Under the pieces are notes generated by a model. It saw only the letters and a list, made by a program, of their open reading frames with translations. It was not told where the DNA came from and made no database searches. A stretch of 64,000 nt of DNA, from assembly GCA_021810905.1 (NCBI GenBank), contig JAJZQH010000003.1, positions 127,897-191,896 on the forward strand, read 5' to 3'. Each line of letters starts with the position of its first letter. Position 1 is the first letter of the stretch. Below, piece after piece: positions 53,640-62,344 of this stretch. A program made the position numbers and the translations under genes. The stretch comes from a bacterium. GTDB lineage: Bacteria; UBA10199; 2-02-FULL-44-16; JAAZCA01.

Positions 53640-54536
53640 TCACCGCTCGCCGATAACTTCTATCATCGGAACGAGCGTAATGCCGGTCTGCTCCCTGACG
53701 CGGTCGCGGATCAGATTCATGAGGACCGCGATATCGCGAACCGTCGCATTTCCGTGATTGACGATGGTGTTTGAGTTCCCGGTAGAGACGCGAGCGCCTC
53801 CCACGCGGACTCCCGCGAGTCCGGAATCGTCTATCAACTCCGAAGCCGCCGAGCGGCACGGACTCGCGAACACGCCTTGCAACTGCGGCATGTCTTCCGC
53901 TGCCGCCGCAGCCTTGACCTCGGTGACGGCGCCAGCGCGAGAGAGCCGGAACAGCGCGCGAATTATCGCGGACGTGCGCGGTATCTTGATCCGCCCTTCT
54001 TCCAGACGCAGCGCGCTGCGCCTGAGCGTGAGCTCCTTGCCGTCCTTGGTCAAGATAGTCATCTCCTCCAGCGCGGGGAACGGCTCGTCGCCTTCCGACA
54101 CGGAAGACGCGCTCAAGAATCCACCGACGGTTCCGCGTTCGGATGCCAGTCGATCGAGACCAGCGAGATTCTCGCCTGCGCAGAATCGCCACACGTCCTG
54201 AGCCGCGGTCGCCGCATGGCACGCGACGAACACCTCTTCTCCGGACGCGCGCTCGATCCATGCGCGGTCGAACCCGGCTCCCAGCGCCAGGATCATTCCG
54301 CGAACGCCTCTGTCGCGGACGATAATCGCGCTGCCCTTGCCCCAGAAACGAAAGTCCACGCCGCGCTCCACGGCCCAGCCGACCGCGCGTTTGAGTTCGC
54401 CCACGTCTTCCACCGTGACAAATGCCTCTGCCGGACCGCCCGCGGCGATTGCGCTGTACGAAGACATCGGCTCGTCGAAGCGCACCCGCCCCTCGGGAAA
54501 TAGCGCCGCGAGTTCGGCGCGCTGATCGCGGCTCAT
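53640..54536 (-). CDS. murB: MurB-like protein lacking canonical catalytic residues
   Basis: A 298-residue homologue of UDP-N-acetylenolpyruvoylglucosamine reductase in the usual murC-murB-ddl place. FAD-domain features remain: SSYSAIAAGGPAEAFV, FRFWGKGSAIIV and a GTVGGF loop; the C-terminal DDSGLAGVRVGGARVSTGNS is also typical. But the motif carrying the catalytic Ser (GSxFKNP) reads GVFASPC, the YRxSxF motif is missing, and the late Glu position appears to be Met (LVPMIEVIG). The NAGAYG stretch is also absent. The start at 54536 has AGGA upstream. MurB activity should be considered unproven. Confidence 0.8.
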   Translation of the reverse strand: MSRDQRAELAALFPEGRVRFDEPMSSYSAIAAGGPAEAFVTVEDVGELKRAVGWAVERGVDFRFWGKGSAIIVRDRGVRGMILALGAGFDRAWIERASGEEVFVACHAATAAQDVWRFCAGENLAGLDRLASERGTVGGFLSASSVSEGDEPFPALEEMTILTKDGKELTLRRSALRLEEGRIKIPRTSAIIRALFRLSRAGAVTEVKAAAAAEDMPQLQGVFASPCRSAASELIDDSGLAGVRVGGARVSTGNSNTIVNHGNATVRDIAVLMNLIRDRVREQTGITLVPMIEVIGER

Positions 54537-54595
54537 GCACCGTTCCTGCTCCGACTGACGCTCGAAGCGGGCGCGCAGCCGCGGAGGCAGCGCCG

Positions 54596-55963
54596 TCAGA
54601 TCAAGCTCTTCGCATACGTCTTCGCCGCCTGGGTTATGCTCCCCGCCCCGAGGAAGAGGATCAGGTCCTCTTTCCTGCACCACGGCGCCAGAGTCGTCTG
54701 TACGTCCTGTCCCGTCGGCGCAAACGCCACCATCTTCTTCGGATAATATCTGCACATCTCTTTCCATAGTATCTCCCCCGTGTAATTTCGCCTTGGCTTT
54801 TCGCCGGCTGGATAAACTTCCATCACTACTACCGCATCGGCATCTTTCACTGAAGTTACGAACTCATCGAAGTGATCTGCGAGCCTCGAGAAACGATGAG
54901 GCTGAACCACGGCGACCACGCGCTTCTTCGGCCATCCGGAGCGTGCGGCTGCCAGAGTGGCGGCTATCTCTACGGGATGATGGGCGTAGTCATCCACGAC
55001 CATCGGACCCGATTTAGATAATATCTGGAATCTGCGCGCAACTCCTTTGAAAGTCTTCAGCGCAGCGCGGATCGTTTTGAAGGGAATGTCGAGGTGTCTG
55101 CTGACCGCTATCGCGGCGAGCGCGTTGAGCACCTGGTGCGATCCGGTCATGCGCAATACGACCTCGCCCATCGGCTCGCCTCTGAAGAGGGCTTCAAAGC
55201 GAAGGAGATCTCCCTCCTGATCTATCCCGCGCGCAGTGAAGTCAGCGCCCGCGACTCCGTAGGTGATCACCGGCCTCTTGATGCGCGGCAGAATCCTGCG
55301 CACTACCGGATGAGCCGTGCACGCCACGACCGCGCCGTAGAATGGAACCTTGTTTGCAAACTCCACGAAGGCACGCTGCATGTCGTCGAAGCCATCGTAG
55401 TTCTCCATGTGCTCCGGATCGATATTTGTGATCACTCCGATGGTCGGCGCCAGTTTGAGGAAGGATTGATCCGATTCGTCCGCCTCCGCAACGAGATATT
55501 CGCCCCTGCCCAGTCTCGCATTGGAGCGGAGGTTGTTCACTCTCCCGCCGATGATGATGGTCGGATCGAGACCCGCGCGATCGAGCACGCAGCCGATGAG
55601 CGAGGTAGTGGAAGTTTTTCCATGAGTGCCAGCCACCGCCACGCCGTATTTCATGCGCATCAGTTCCGCCAGCATCTCGGCGCGCGGAACGACGGCGATA
55701 CCCAGCCTGCGCGCCTCGCGCACCTCCGGGTTATCCTCCGGCACCGCTGAAGATACGACCACGACGTGTGCGCCGTCTATATTCTGGCGTCGATGACCCG
55801 CGTGGACCTTGGCGCCCAGCCTCTTGAGGCGCTGTGCAGTGGGACCGCTCTTGAGATCGGATCCGGTCACTCGGTAGCCAAGGTTGATGAGCACCTCCGC
55901 GATGCCGCTCATACCTATGCCGCCAATTCCCACGAAGTGGATCTGTTGGTACTTTTTAAACAC
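54596..55963 (-). CDS. murC: UDP-N-acetylmuramate--L-alanine ligase
   Basis: A 455-residue Mur ligase that adds L-Ala to UDP-MurNAc. The N-terminal FVGIGGIGMSGIAEVLINLG, ATP loop VAGTHGKTSTTSLIG, EADESDQSFLKL and VVDDYAHHPVEIAATLAAAR are clear. Start GTG at 55961-55963 overlaps the end of murG by 8 bp with AAGGGG/AAAGG ahead. Confidence 0.98.
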   Translation of the reverse strand: MFKKYQQIHFVGIGGIGMSGIAEVLINLGYRVTGSDLKSGPTAQRLKRLGAKVHAGHRRQNIDGAHVVVVSSAVPEDNPEVREARRLGIAVVPRAEMLAELMRMKYGVAVAGTHGKTSTTSLIGCVLDRAGLDPTIIIGGRVNNLRSNARLGRGEYLVAEADESDQSFLKLAPTIGVITNIDPEHMENYDGFDDMQRAFVEFANKVPFYGAVVACTAHPVVRRILPRIKRPVITYGVAGADFTARGIDQEGDLLRFEALFRGEPMGEVVLRMTGSHQVLNALAAIAVSRHLDIPFKTIRAALKTFKGVARRFQILSKSGPMVVDDYAHHPVEIAATLAAARSGWPKKRVVAVVQPHRFSRLADHFDEFVTSVKDADAVVVMEVYPAGEKPRRNYTGEILWKEMCRYYPKKMVAFAPTGQDVQTTLAPWCRKEDLILFLGAGSITQAAKTYAKSLI

Positions 55964-57074
55964 CCTTTCCCCTTCCTGTCAGACGCAGACATTCCTCCGC
56001 TATTCTCTTCGCCGCGTCAGGCCTGCCGGCCTTCGCTGCGCAAGACGCCATGGTCTTCATTCGTACCTTGTCCGTCACTATCGCCTTCAGTTCACGCGCC
56101 AGCCTCTCGCCGTTGCATTGTGCATCCGGTATCATCGCTGCGCCGCCTGATGCGACCAGCCATTCGGCATTCGCCCGCTGGTGATCGTCGGCGGCATAGG
56201 GATACGGCACGAGTATCGATGGGATGCCCAGCGCCGCGACTTCTCCCACAGTGTTGGCGCCCGAGCGGCCTATGACGACGTCGGAATCCGCGTAGCATTC
56301 CCAGATTTTTTCCGTGAACGCAAAGACCTTCGCGTCAACTTTTGCAGAGGCGTACGCCTGCGCTATGGCCTCGGTGTCGTCATTGCTCCCGGTCTGATGG
56401 ATCACCCTCAGCTTTTCGCCGAGCCCGGCAAGTTGCGGCAGCGAATCGATCATCGCGCGATTGAGCGTCAGAGCGCCTTGCGAACCTCCGAAGAGAAAGA
56501 TCGATGTGCGCCCTTCTCCCGCGGGTTTTTCCTTCCGCGCTTCGAGCACCTTTTTGCGCACCGGCACCCCTGTTATCAGGGCCTTGCCCGGCGCGAATCT
56601 CCGGGCAGCCTCATCGAACGCAACGCACACGCGCCGCGCGAACCTTCCCAGCTTCAGATTCGTCATGCCGGGCACTGCGTTGGGTTCCACGAGCAGCACC
56701 GGAATGCGCATCATCCAGGCGGCGATCGAGAGCGGACCTGCGGCATACCCGCCTATGCTCACGAGAATGTGCGGCCTCTCCGCCACGAGTATGAGCAGTG
56801 CGCGAGCGATCGAGAACGGCAGCCGCGCCCAGGCCGCAAACCGGGCGAACCCCTTTCTGTCCTTGATCGAACTGGAGTTCATCAGAAGAAGCGGCCAGCC
56901 TTCCCTGGGCAGTATCTTCGCTTCGAGGCCGCGCTCGGTCCCGGCGAACATGATACGCGCGCCAGGCGACGCCGATCTCAATTCTTCGGCAATGGCGACG
57001 CCGGGAAAGACATGGCCTCCCGTCCCGCCGGCGGCAATCATCACGCAAAATTTTTCGTTCACTCCTCTTAACAT
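55956..57074 (-). CDS. murG: MurG glycosyltransferase
   Basis: A 372-residue GT-B enzyme that adds GlcNAc to lipid I on the inner face of the membrane to make lipid II. IAAGGTGGHVFPGVAIAEEL, SIGGYAAGPLSIAAWM, FLFGGSQGALTLN and VIGRSGANTVGEVAALGIPS are present. The ATG at 57074 has GGGAG upstream. It overlaps murC by 8 bp. Confidence 0.98.
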   Translation of the reverse strand: MLRGVNEKFCVMIAAGGTGGHVFPGVAIAEELRSASPGARIMFAGTERGLEAKILPREGWPLLLMNSSSIKDRKGFARFAAWARLPFSIARALLILVAERPHILVSIGGYAAGPLSIAAWMMRIPVLLVEPNAVPGMTNLKLGRFARRVCVAFDEAARRFAPGKALITGVPVRKKVLEARKEKPAGEGRTSIFLFGGSQGALTLNRAMIDSLPQLAGLGEKLRVIHQTGSNDDTEAIAQAYASAKVDAKVFAFTEKIWECYADSDVVIGRSGANTVGEVAALGIPSILVPYPYAADDHQRANAEWLVASGGAAMIPDAQCNGERLARELKAIVTDKVRMKTMASCAAKAGRPDAAKRIAEECLRLTGRGKGV

Positions 57075-57090
57075 GCAGCTCCCTCGATCA

Positions 57091-58230
57091 TCATATTTCC
57101 CAGCTCTTCTGCACGCGCCTGTACGTCGACACGTTCAAAAGAATACCGACGGCCACGAGCGATATCACAAGCGACGATCCTCCGTAGCTTATAAAAGGAA
57201 GTGCGAGACCCTTCGTGGGCAGAAGACCCATGACCACTCCCATATTGAGGACCGCTTCGAGCCCGATGAGCAGCGTGCATCCGACGGCGAGATAGCGCCC
57301 GAAGAGATCAGGCGCCGCGAGCGCTATGCGAAGCCCTCGGTAGCAGAAGAAAGCAAACAGCGCTATCACGAACATTATGCCTATGAGCCCCAGTTCCTCT
57401 CCAATCACGGAAAATATAAAATCCGTGTGAGCCTCGGGGAGATAGAAGAGTTTCTGCTGCCCCTGCCCCAGCCCCCTTCCGAACCATCCTCCCTCGTTGA
57501 ACGCCACGAACGACTGGATCATCTGGAAACCGGAGCCGTACTGATCGCTCCATGGATTCAGGAACGCGAGTATCCTGCGGCGACGATACGACGAACCCGC
57601 AACGAGCATGATCGCGAGCGGCAGCGCGGCCGCGAACATTCCAAAGAGATAGGGAAGCCTGACGCCGGCCACGAACATCATGAACCAGGTGAGCGCCGCG
57701 ATTGTAGCCGCGGCTCCGAAATCGCGCTGCACGAGGATCGCGCCCGCTACCGCCGCCATGAAGATTATGTGCGGCAGAAATCCGACCGTGAAGCTGCGTA
57801 TCCTGTCCGCCTTCTTCTCGAGCGAATATGCCAGAAAAATTATCATCGCCACCTTCGCCAGTTCCGAAGGCTGGAAGGCGACTGGACCGAATCTGATCCA
57901 TCTGGTGGCGCCGCTGATCGTGCGGCCGATTCCGGGAATCATCACCGCGACGACGAGCAGGAGCGCGACGGCCAGTATCGGATAGACCAGTTTGCGGTAT
58001 CGCGAATAGGCCAGGCGCGATGCGGCCGCCATGCCGGAAAATCCCAACAGCGCAAAGAGCAGCGTACGCTTGAGGAAGAAATACGAATCTCCGAAGTGCT
58101 CACGCGCGAGGACCGCCGATGCGCTGTAGGTCATCGTCACGCCGATGCCAACCAGCAGGATCGTGCAGAAGAGCAGCGGCGCATCCATATGCGCGCGCTG
58201 ATAATCTATGTCGTCTCTGCCGTAGTTCAT
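57091..58230 (-). CDS. ftsW: Lipid II polymerase / division protein FtsW
   Basis: A 379-residue SEDS-family membrane protein with about ten helices. GATRWIRFGPVAFQPSELAK, VQRDFGAAATI, the PEAHTDFIFSVIGEELGLIG signature and LALPFISYGGSSLV are diagnostic. It polymerises septal glycan with FtsI. The ATG at 58228-58230 has GGGAG; the open frame further upstream runs through a repeat. Confidence 0.97.
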   Translation of the reverse strand: MNYGRDDIDYQRAHMDAPLLFCTILLVGIGVTMTYSASAVLAREHFGDSYFFLKRTLLFALLGFSGMAAASRLAYSRYRKLVYPILAVALLLVVAVMIPGIGRTISGATRWIRFGPVAFQPSELAKVAMIIFLAYSLEKKADRIRSFTVGFLPHIIFMAAVAGAILVQRDFGAAATIAALTWFMMFVAGVRLPYLFGMFAAALPLAIMLVAGSSYRRRRILAFLNPWSDQYGSGFQMIQSFVAFNEGGWFGRGLGQGQQKLFYLPEAHTDFIFSVIGEELGLIGIMFVIALFAFFCYRGLRIALAAPDLFGRYLAVGCTLLIGLEAVLNMGVVMGLLPTKGLALPFISYGGSSLVISLVAVGILLNVSTYRRVQKSWEI

Positions 58231-58240
58231 AACTCCCAAT

Positions 58241-58326
58241 CGTGGTTCGTGGAACGCGTATCGTGTATCATGGATCGTGATTCGTAAAGACCTGAGGCCG
58301 TTACGAACCACGATACACGAATCACG
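58241..58326. repeat. ATTCACGAATCACG-type inverted repeat (ftsW/murD junction)
   Basis: CGTGGTTCGTGGAACGCG and CGTATCGTGTATCATGG on the left face ACGAACCACGATACACGAAT on the right around AAGACCTGAGGCCGTTAC. The murD stop (58322-58324) lies in its end. Confidence 0.88.
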
Positions 58327-59731
58327 TCTTTCCAGCCTTGATCTCAAGAGCCCTCACCGCATCTACAAAGGCCCTGCCCCTGTCCGCATAGTCCTTGAAC
58401 ATGTCGAAGCTGGCGCACGCGGGCGAGAGCAACACCACGTCGCCGGGTTCCGCAGTCCTGAAGGCTATAGTCACCGCCTCATCCATGCTTTTCGCCAGTA
58501 CTGTCGAAGTATGCGGAGCGAGGACCGCCTGCAGCGTCAGTGCGGATTCGCCGATGAGTATGGCCTTCTTGACCTTTCCCTTCACGTGCGAAGCGAGCGG
58601 CGCAAAATCGACGCCCTTCGACAACCCTCCGGCGATCAGCACTATGGGCTCGGCAAATCCCTCCAGCGCGCGTATCGTAGCGCCGATGTTTGTGCCTTTC
58701 GAATCGTCGTAATAACGCACGCCGCGCGCCTCTGTCACGAATTCCACCCTGTGAGGCAATCCCTTGAATGAAGAGAGTCCATCCGCGAGATCCGCGGGAT
58801 CGGCGCCCGCCAGCTCGGCCGCCATGAGAGCCGCAAGCATGTTCTCGCGATTGTGCGGCCCCTCGAGTTTCACGTCGGCGAGAGAGTAACGGTTTGGGCT
58901 GCCGCCGGGAGCGTGTATCCAAAGGCTTCCATCGCCGTACCACGCCCTGCCGGGCTTTGATTCCGTTTCGCCTCCGCGATGAAGGCCGAGTATCCTTCCA
59001 GTGGCGTCAAACGGGATCAGCCGGCAGCGCTGCGAAATAGACGCCTGAACTACAGCCTCGTCCGCCGCGTTGTAGATGCCGAAGCCGTCGGAGGGGACGC
59101 GCTCCATGAGCCGCGCCTTGCTGGCCACGTAATTCTCGAACGTGCCGTGACGATCCAGATGATCCTGAGTGGTGTTGAGCCATATCGCTATGTGCGGCAC
59201 AAGCGACGGCGCCGTGTCTATCTGGAAACTCGAGACCTCGAGCACCACGACATCCGAACCGTTCGCGTCGTCCAGCACATCCAGGAGCGGCGTGCCTATA
59301 TTGCCCGCCACGCATGCCTTGATACCAGAGGTCTCCAGCAGATGGCCCGTGAGCGCGGTGGTCGTAGTCTTGCCGTTGGTGCCCGTAACGGCGATAACCG
59401 GCGTATCAATGCAGCGGACGGCCAGCTCCAGCTCGCCCACGATCTCAGCACCTCGCGAACGAGCGGCATCCAGCCCGGGGAGATCGAGCGGCACGCCCGG
59501 ACTTATGACGATAAGATCGTTCGCGGCCGGAAGCTCGGAATCGTAGCTCCCGAGCGAAAAAATTATATCGTGCGCGCTGAGTGAAGCGAGCGCATCGGAG
59601 AGTTCTTCAGCGGATTTTTTGTCGGTCGCTGTGACGCGCGCGCCTGCGGATGCGCAGAAACGCGCGGCTGCTACGCCGGAACGCCCAAGCCCGATGACGA
59701 GAACTTTTTTATCTTTCAGATCATGCATCAT
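58322..59731 (-). CDS. murD: UDP-N-acetylmuramoylalanine--D-glutamate ligase
   Basis: A 469-residue Mur ligase adding D-Glu. VLVIGLGRSGVAAARFCASA, the ATP loop VIAVTGTNGKTTTTALTGHL, LEVSSFQIDTAP, YYDDSKGTNIGATIRALEGF and LLSPACASFDMFKDYADRG are all typical. The ribosome site is distant (GGGTG about 14 nt upstream). It lies between mraY and ftsW. Confidence 0.98.
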   Translation of the reverse strand: MMHDLKDKKVLVIGLGRSGVAAARFCASAGARVTATDKKSAEELSDALASLSAHDIIFSLGSYDSELPAANDLIVISPGVPLDLPGLDAARSRGAEIVGELELAVRCIDTPVIAVTGTNGKTTTTALTGHLLETSGIKACVAGNIGTPLLDVLDDANGSDVVVLEVSSFQIDTAPSLVPHIAIWLNTTQDHLDRHGTFENYVASKARLMERVPSDGFGIYNAADEAVVQASISQRCRLIPFDATGRILGLHRGGETESKPGRAWYGDGSLWIHAPGGSPNRYSLADVKLEGPHNRENMLAALMAAELAGADPADLADGLSSFKGLPHRVEFVTEARGVRYYDDSKGTNIGATIRALEGFAEPIVLIAGGLSKGVDFAPLASHVKGKVKKAILIGESALTLQAVLAPHTSTVLAKSMDEAVTIAFRTAEPGDVVLLSPACASFDMFKDYADRGRAFVDAVRALEIKAGKT

Positions 59732-59777
59732 TGATATTTACACCCTCGACAGCTGTTATTTTTCACGATCGCACGAG

Positions 59778-60854
59778 TCATCTCAACTTCAGCGTCGACA
59801 GCGACGCCAGAGCCAGCACTATAGATATTATCCAGAAGCGGACGATGACCTTCGACTCGCTCCAGCCCTTGAGTTCGAAATGATGATGTATCGGCGCCAT
59901 CCTGAAAACGCGCTTGCCGGTCAACTTGAATGAGACAACCTGCGTTATGACCGATATCGTCTCCAGCACGAAGATCCCGCCTATAAGCACGAGCAAGATC
60001 TCGTTCTTCGTCACCACCGCCACGTAACCGAGGAGCGCGCCAAGCGGCAGGGAGCCCACGTCGCCCATGAAGACCGATGCGGGATGCGCGTTGTACCAGA
60101 GGAAACCGATGCATGCGCCGACTACCGCGCCGCACATGACCGCCAGCTCGCCGCTGCCGGCCACGGAGTGCACCGAGAGATAATTCGCTATCGCTGCGTT
60201 TCCGGCGATGTAAGCGAGTATCGCGTACGCCAGGAATGCTACTATCGAAGGAACGCTCACCAGCCCGTCGAGCCCGTCAGTGAGGTTCACAGCGTTCGAC
60301 GCGCCCACTATTACTATAACTGAGAACGGGACGTACCACATTCCCAGGTCCGGGGTCACGCCCTTGAGAAACGGCACGGAGAGCTCGCGCGAGAGCCCCA
60401 GCGAATCGAAGAGTATGAGCGCGGGGATCGTTGCCGCCACCAGCTGCAGAGGAAATTTCCAGCGCGCGCGCAGCCCCTTGGCGTCACGCAGTATCACCTT
60501 TCGATAGTCGTCAAGGAAACCTATTATTCCGAATGAAGCCACGATCGAGATTCCGATGAGCACAAAGGGCTCCGCGAAGCGGGACCAGAGCAGCACCGAG
60601 AGAAGAACCGCGCCCCAGATGAGTATGCCGCCCATGGTCGGCGTACCGCGTTTGTCCATGTGCGTGACTGGCCCGTCGTCGCGCACCGTCTGCCAGAACT
60701 GTTTTTTTGAGAGCAGGCGGATCATCCTGTTGCCGAACAAAAAATATATCGCCATCGCCGTGAAGGTAGCCATGAACGTGCGGAACGTGATGTAACGGAC
60801 CACGTTCATTCCGACGATCTGATCGTGCAATGGATATAATAGGTAATATAACAT
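59778..60854 (-). CDS. mraY: Phospho-N-acetylmuramoyl-pentapeptide transferase
   Basis: A 358-residue, ten-helix inner-membrane enzyme making lipid I from UDP-MurNAc-pentapeptide and undecaprenyl phosphate. KRGTPTMGGILI, FLDDYRKV, NAVNLTDGLDGL, FMGDVGSLPLGALLGYVAV and the RMAPIHHHFELKGWSE histidine loop are clear. Confidence 0.99.
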   Translation of the reverse strand: MLYYLLYPLHDQIVGMNVVRYITFRTFMATFTAMAIYFLFGNRMIRLLSKKQFWQTVRDDGPVTHMDKRGTPTMGGILIWGAVLLSVLLWSRFAEPFVLIGISIVASFGIIGFLDDYRKVILRDAKGLRARWKFPLQLVAATIPALILFDSLGLSRELSVPFLKGVTPDLGMWYVPFSVIVIVGASNAVNLTDGLDGLVSVPSIVAFLAYAILAYIAGNAAIANYLSVHSVAGSGELAVMCGAVVGACIGFLWYNAHPASVFMGDVGSLPLGALLGYVAVVTKNEILLVLIGGIFVLETISVITQVVSFKLTGKRVFRMAPIHHHFELKGWSESKVIVRFWIISIVLALASLSTLKLR

Positions 60855-60869
60855 TGTTAGCCCTGGTTA

Positions 60870-60948
60870 CGTGGTTCGTGAATCGCGATTCGTGAATCGT
60901 AACGGCCTCGGGTCTTTACGAACCACGATTCACGAAACACGATTCACG
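60870..60948. repeat. ATTCACGAATCACG-type inverted repeat (mraY/murF junction)
   Basis: CGTGGTTCGTGAATCGCG and ATTCGTGAATCGTAACG face TTTACGAACCACGATTCACG and AAACACGATTCACG. It abuts the murF stop (60949-60951) exactly. Confidence 0.88.
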
Positions 60949-62337
60949 CTATCCCGTTCCTATCTCCGTCTTCAGATGTTCCACGACTCGCTCCATCTTC
61001 ATGCCGCGCGAACCCTTTACCAGCAACACATCGCCGGCCTTGAGCTCCGTCTCCACTTCGCGCGAGAGTTCGTCCACGTCGTCGCACTCCACTATCCGCG
61101 AAGCAGGAAGGCCCGCTGCCTGCGCGCCCTCGGCCACCTGATCGGCAAAATCTCCGACGACGAAGAGAAATTCCACGCCCATGCGGACCGCATCCTCACC
61201 AAGTTGCCGATGCAGATCAGCCGACGCCCCGCCGAGCTCGAGCATGTCGCCGATCGCCGCCACGAACCTTCCGGCCCGTTTCGCAGCGCCCACGGTTCGG
61301 AACGCCGCGCGCATCGACTCCGGATTCGCATTGTAGGAATCGTTCACGACGCGCGCGCCGCTCGCGAGCTGCACTCGCTCGAATCGCATAGCCATTGGCT
61401 TGAATGCGGAGAGCCTCTCCGCGGCCACGGCGGGATCTATACCCAGCGCCTGCCCCACTGCCACCGCCGCGAGCGCGTTCATCACGTTGTGCGCGCCCGG
61501 AACCGGCAGCCGGGCGTTGATCTCGCGGCCGTCCGCGAAGAAAGTCATGGAGATACCGTCCAGCCCGTTCGTGTCCATGTGCATGAACCGGACGTCGCAG
61601 TCGTTCTGCATGCCGAAGGTGATCTTCTGCCCGGTGTGCTGTTTTGCCATCTCGCGCACCCATCGATCTTCGACGTTGACCACCGCGACACCCCTGCCGT
61701 CCATCACCTCGAAGAGTTCTCCCTTCGCCCTCGCCACCGTCTCCACAGTATGGAGTTTTTCAAGATGCGCGGCGGTCACGTTCGTGATGATGCCGACGTC
61801 GGGGCGGGAGATTCCGGCGAGCTGCCTGATTTCGCCGGGCGCGTTCATTCCCATTTCCAGTATCGCTGCGCGGTGCGAATCGTCCCAGCGGAAGATCGTG
61901 AGCGGAAGGCCTATGAGGTTGTTGAAATTGCCCTCGGTCTTGAGCACCGGCCCCAGCACGCCCGCCACCGCGGCTATCATTTCCTTTGTCGTGGACTTTC
62001 CGTTGCTCCCGCTCACTGCGACGCACGGCACGGAAAACCTGCCGCGCCACCAGGCCGCGATGTCGCCGAGCGCCTGCGTCGTATCGTCCACCTCCAGCGC
62101 GGCCATGCCCGCCGGTACCGAAGAACCCCTGCGCACGATTGCGCCTGCGGCGCCGGCAGCCAAAGCGTCGCCCAGAAATTCGTGGCCGTCGAAATGCGCG
62201 CCGGAGATCGCAACGAAGAGTTCTCCCCTCGCAATCTTTCTCGTGTCGATTGAGATCGAACTGAACGATGCGCGGGCATCGCCTCCTGCGATATTGCCCC
62301 GCGTCGCCTTCGCTATGTCGGAAAGTGTGAATTTCAT
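60949..62337 (-). CDS. murF: UDP-N-acetylmuramoyl-tripeptide--D-alanyl-D-alanine ligase
   Basis: A 462-residue Mur ligase that adds D-Ala-D-Ala. ATP loop AVSGSNGKSTTKEMIAAVAG, LEMGMNAPGEIRQLAGISRP, VNDSYNANPESMRAAFRTVG and LVKGSRGMKMERVVEHL are present. GATGAGG precedes the ATG. It follows murE by 7 bp. Confidence 0.98.
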   Translation of the reverse strand: MKFTLSDIAKATRGNIAGGDARASFSSISIDTRKIARGELFVAISGAHFDGHEFLGDALAAGAAGAIVRRGSSVPAGMAALEVDDTTQALGDIAAWWRGRFSVPCVAVSGSNGKSTTKEMIAAVAGVLGPVLKTEGNFNNLIGLPLTIFRWDDSHRAAILEMGMNAPGEIRQLAGISRPDVGIITNVTAAHLEKLHTVETVARAKGELFEVMDGRGVAVVNVEDRWVREMAKQHTGQKITFGMQNDCDVRFMHMDTNGLDGISMTFFADGREINARLPVPGAHNVMNALAAVAVGQALGIDPAVAAERLSAFKPMAMRFERVQLASGARVVNDSYNANPESMRAAFRTVGAAKRAGRFVAAIGDMLELGGASADLHRQLGEDAVRMGVEFLFVVGDFADQVAEGAQAAGLPASRIVECDDVDELSREVETELKAGDVLLVKGSRGMKMERVVEHLKTEIGTG

Positions 62338-62344
62338 ATCCTCA

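Noticed and set aside
56461-58287. 608-codon open frame on the plus strand opposite murG and ftsW
   Set aside because: It runs antisense through two certain genes, has low-complexity charged composition and no start signal.
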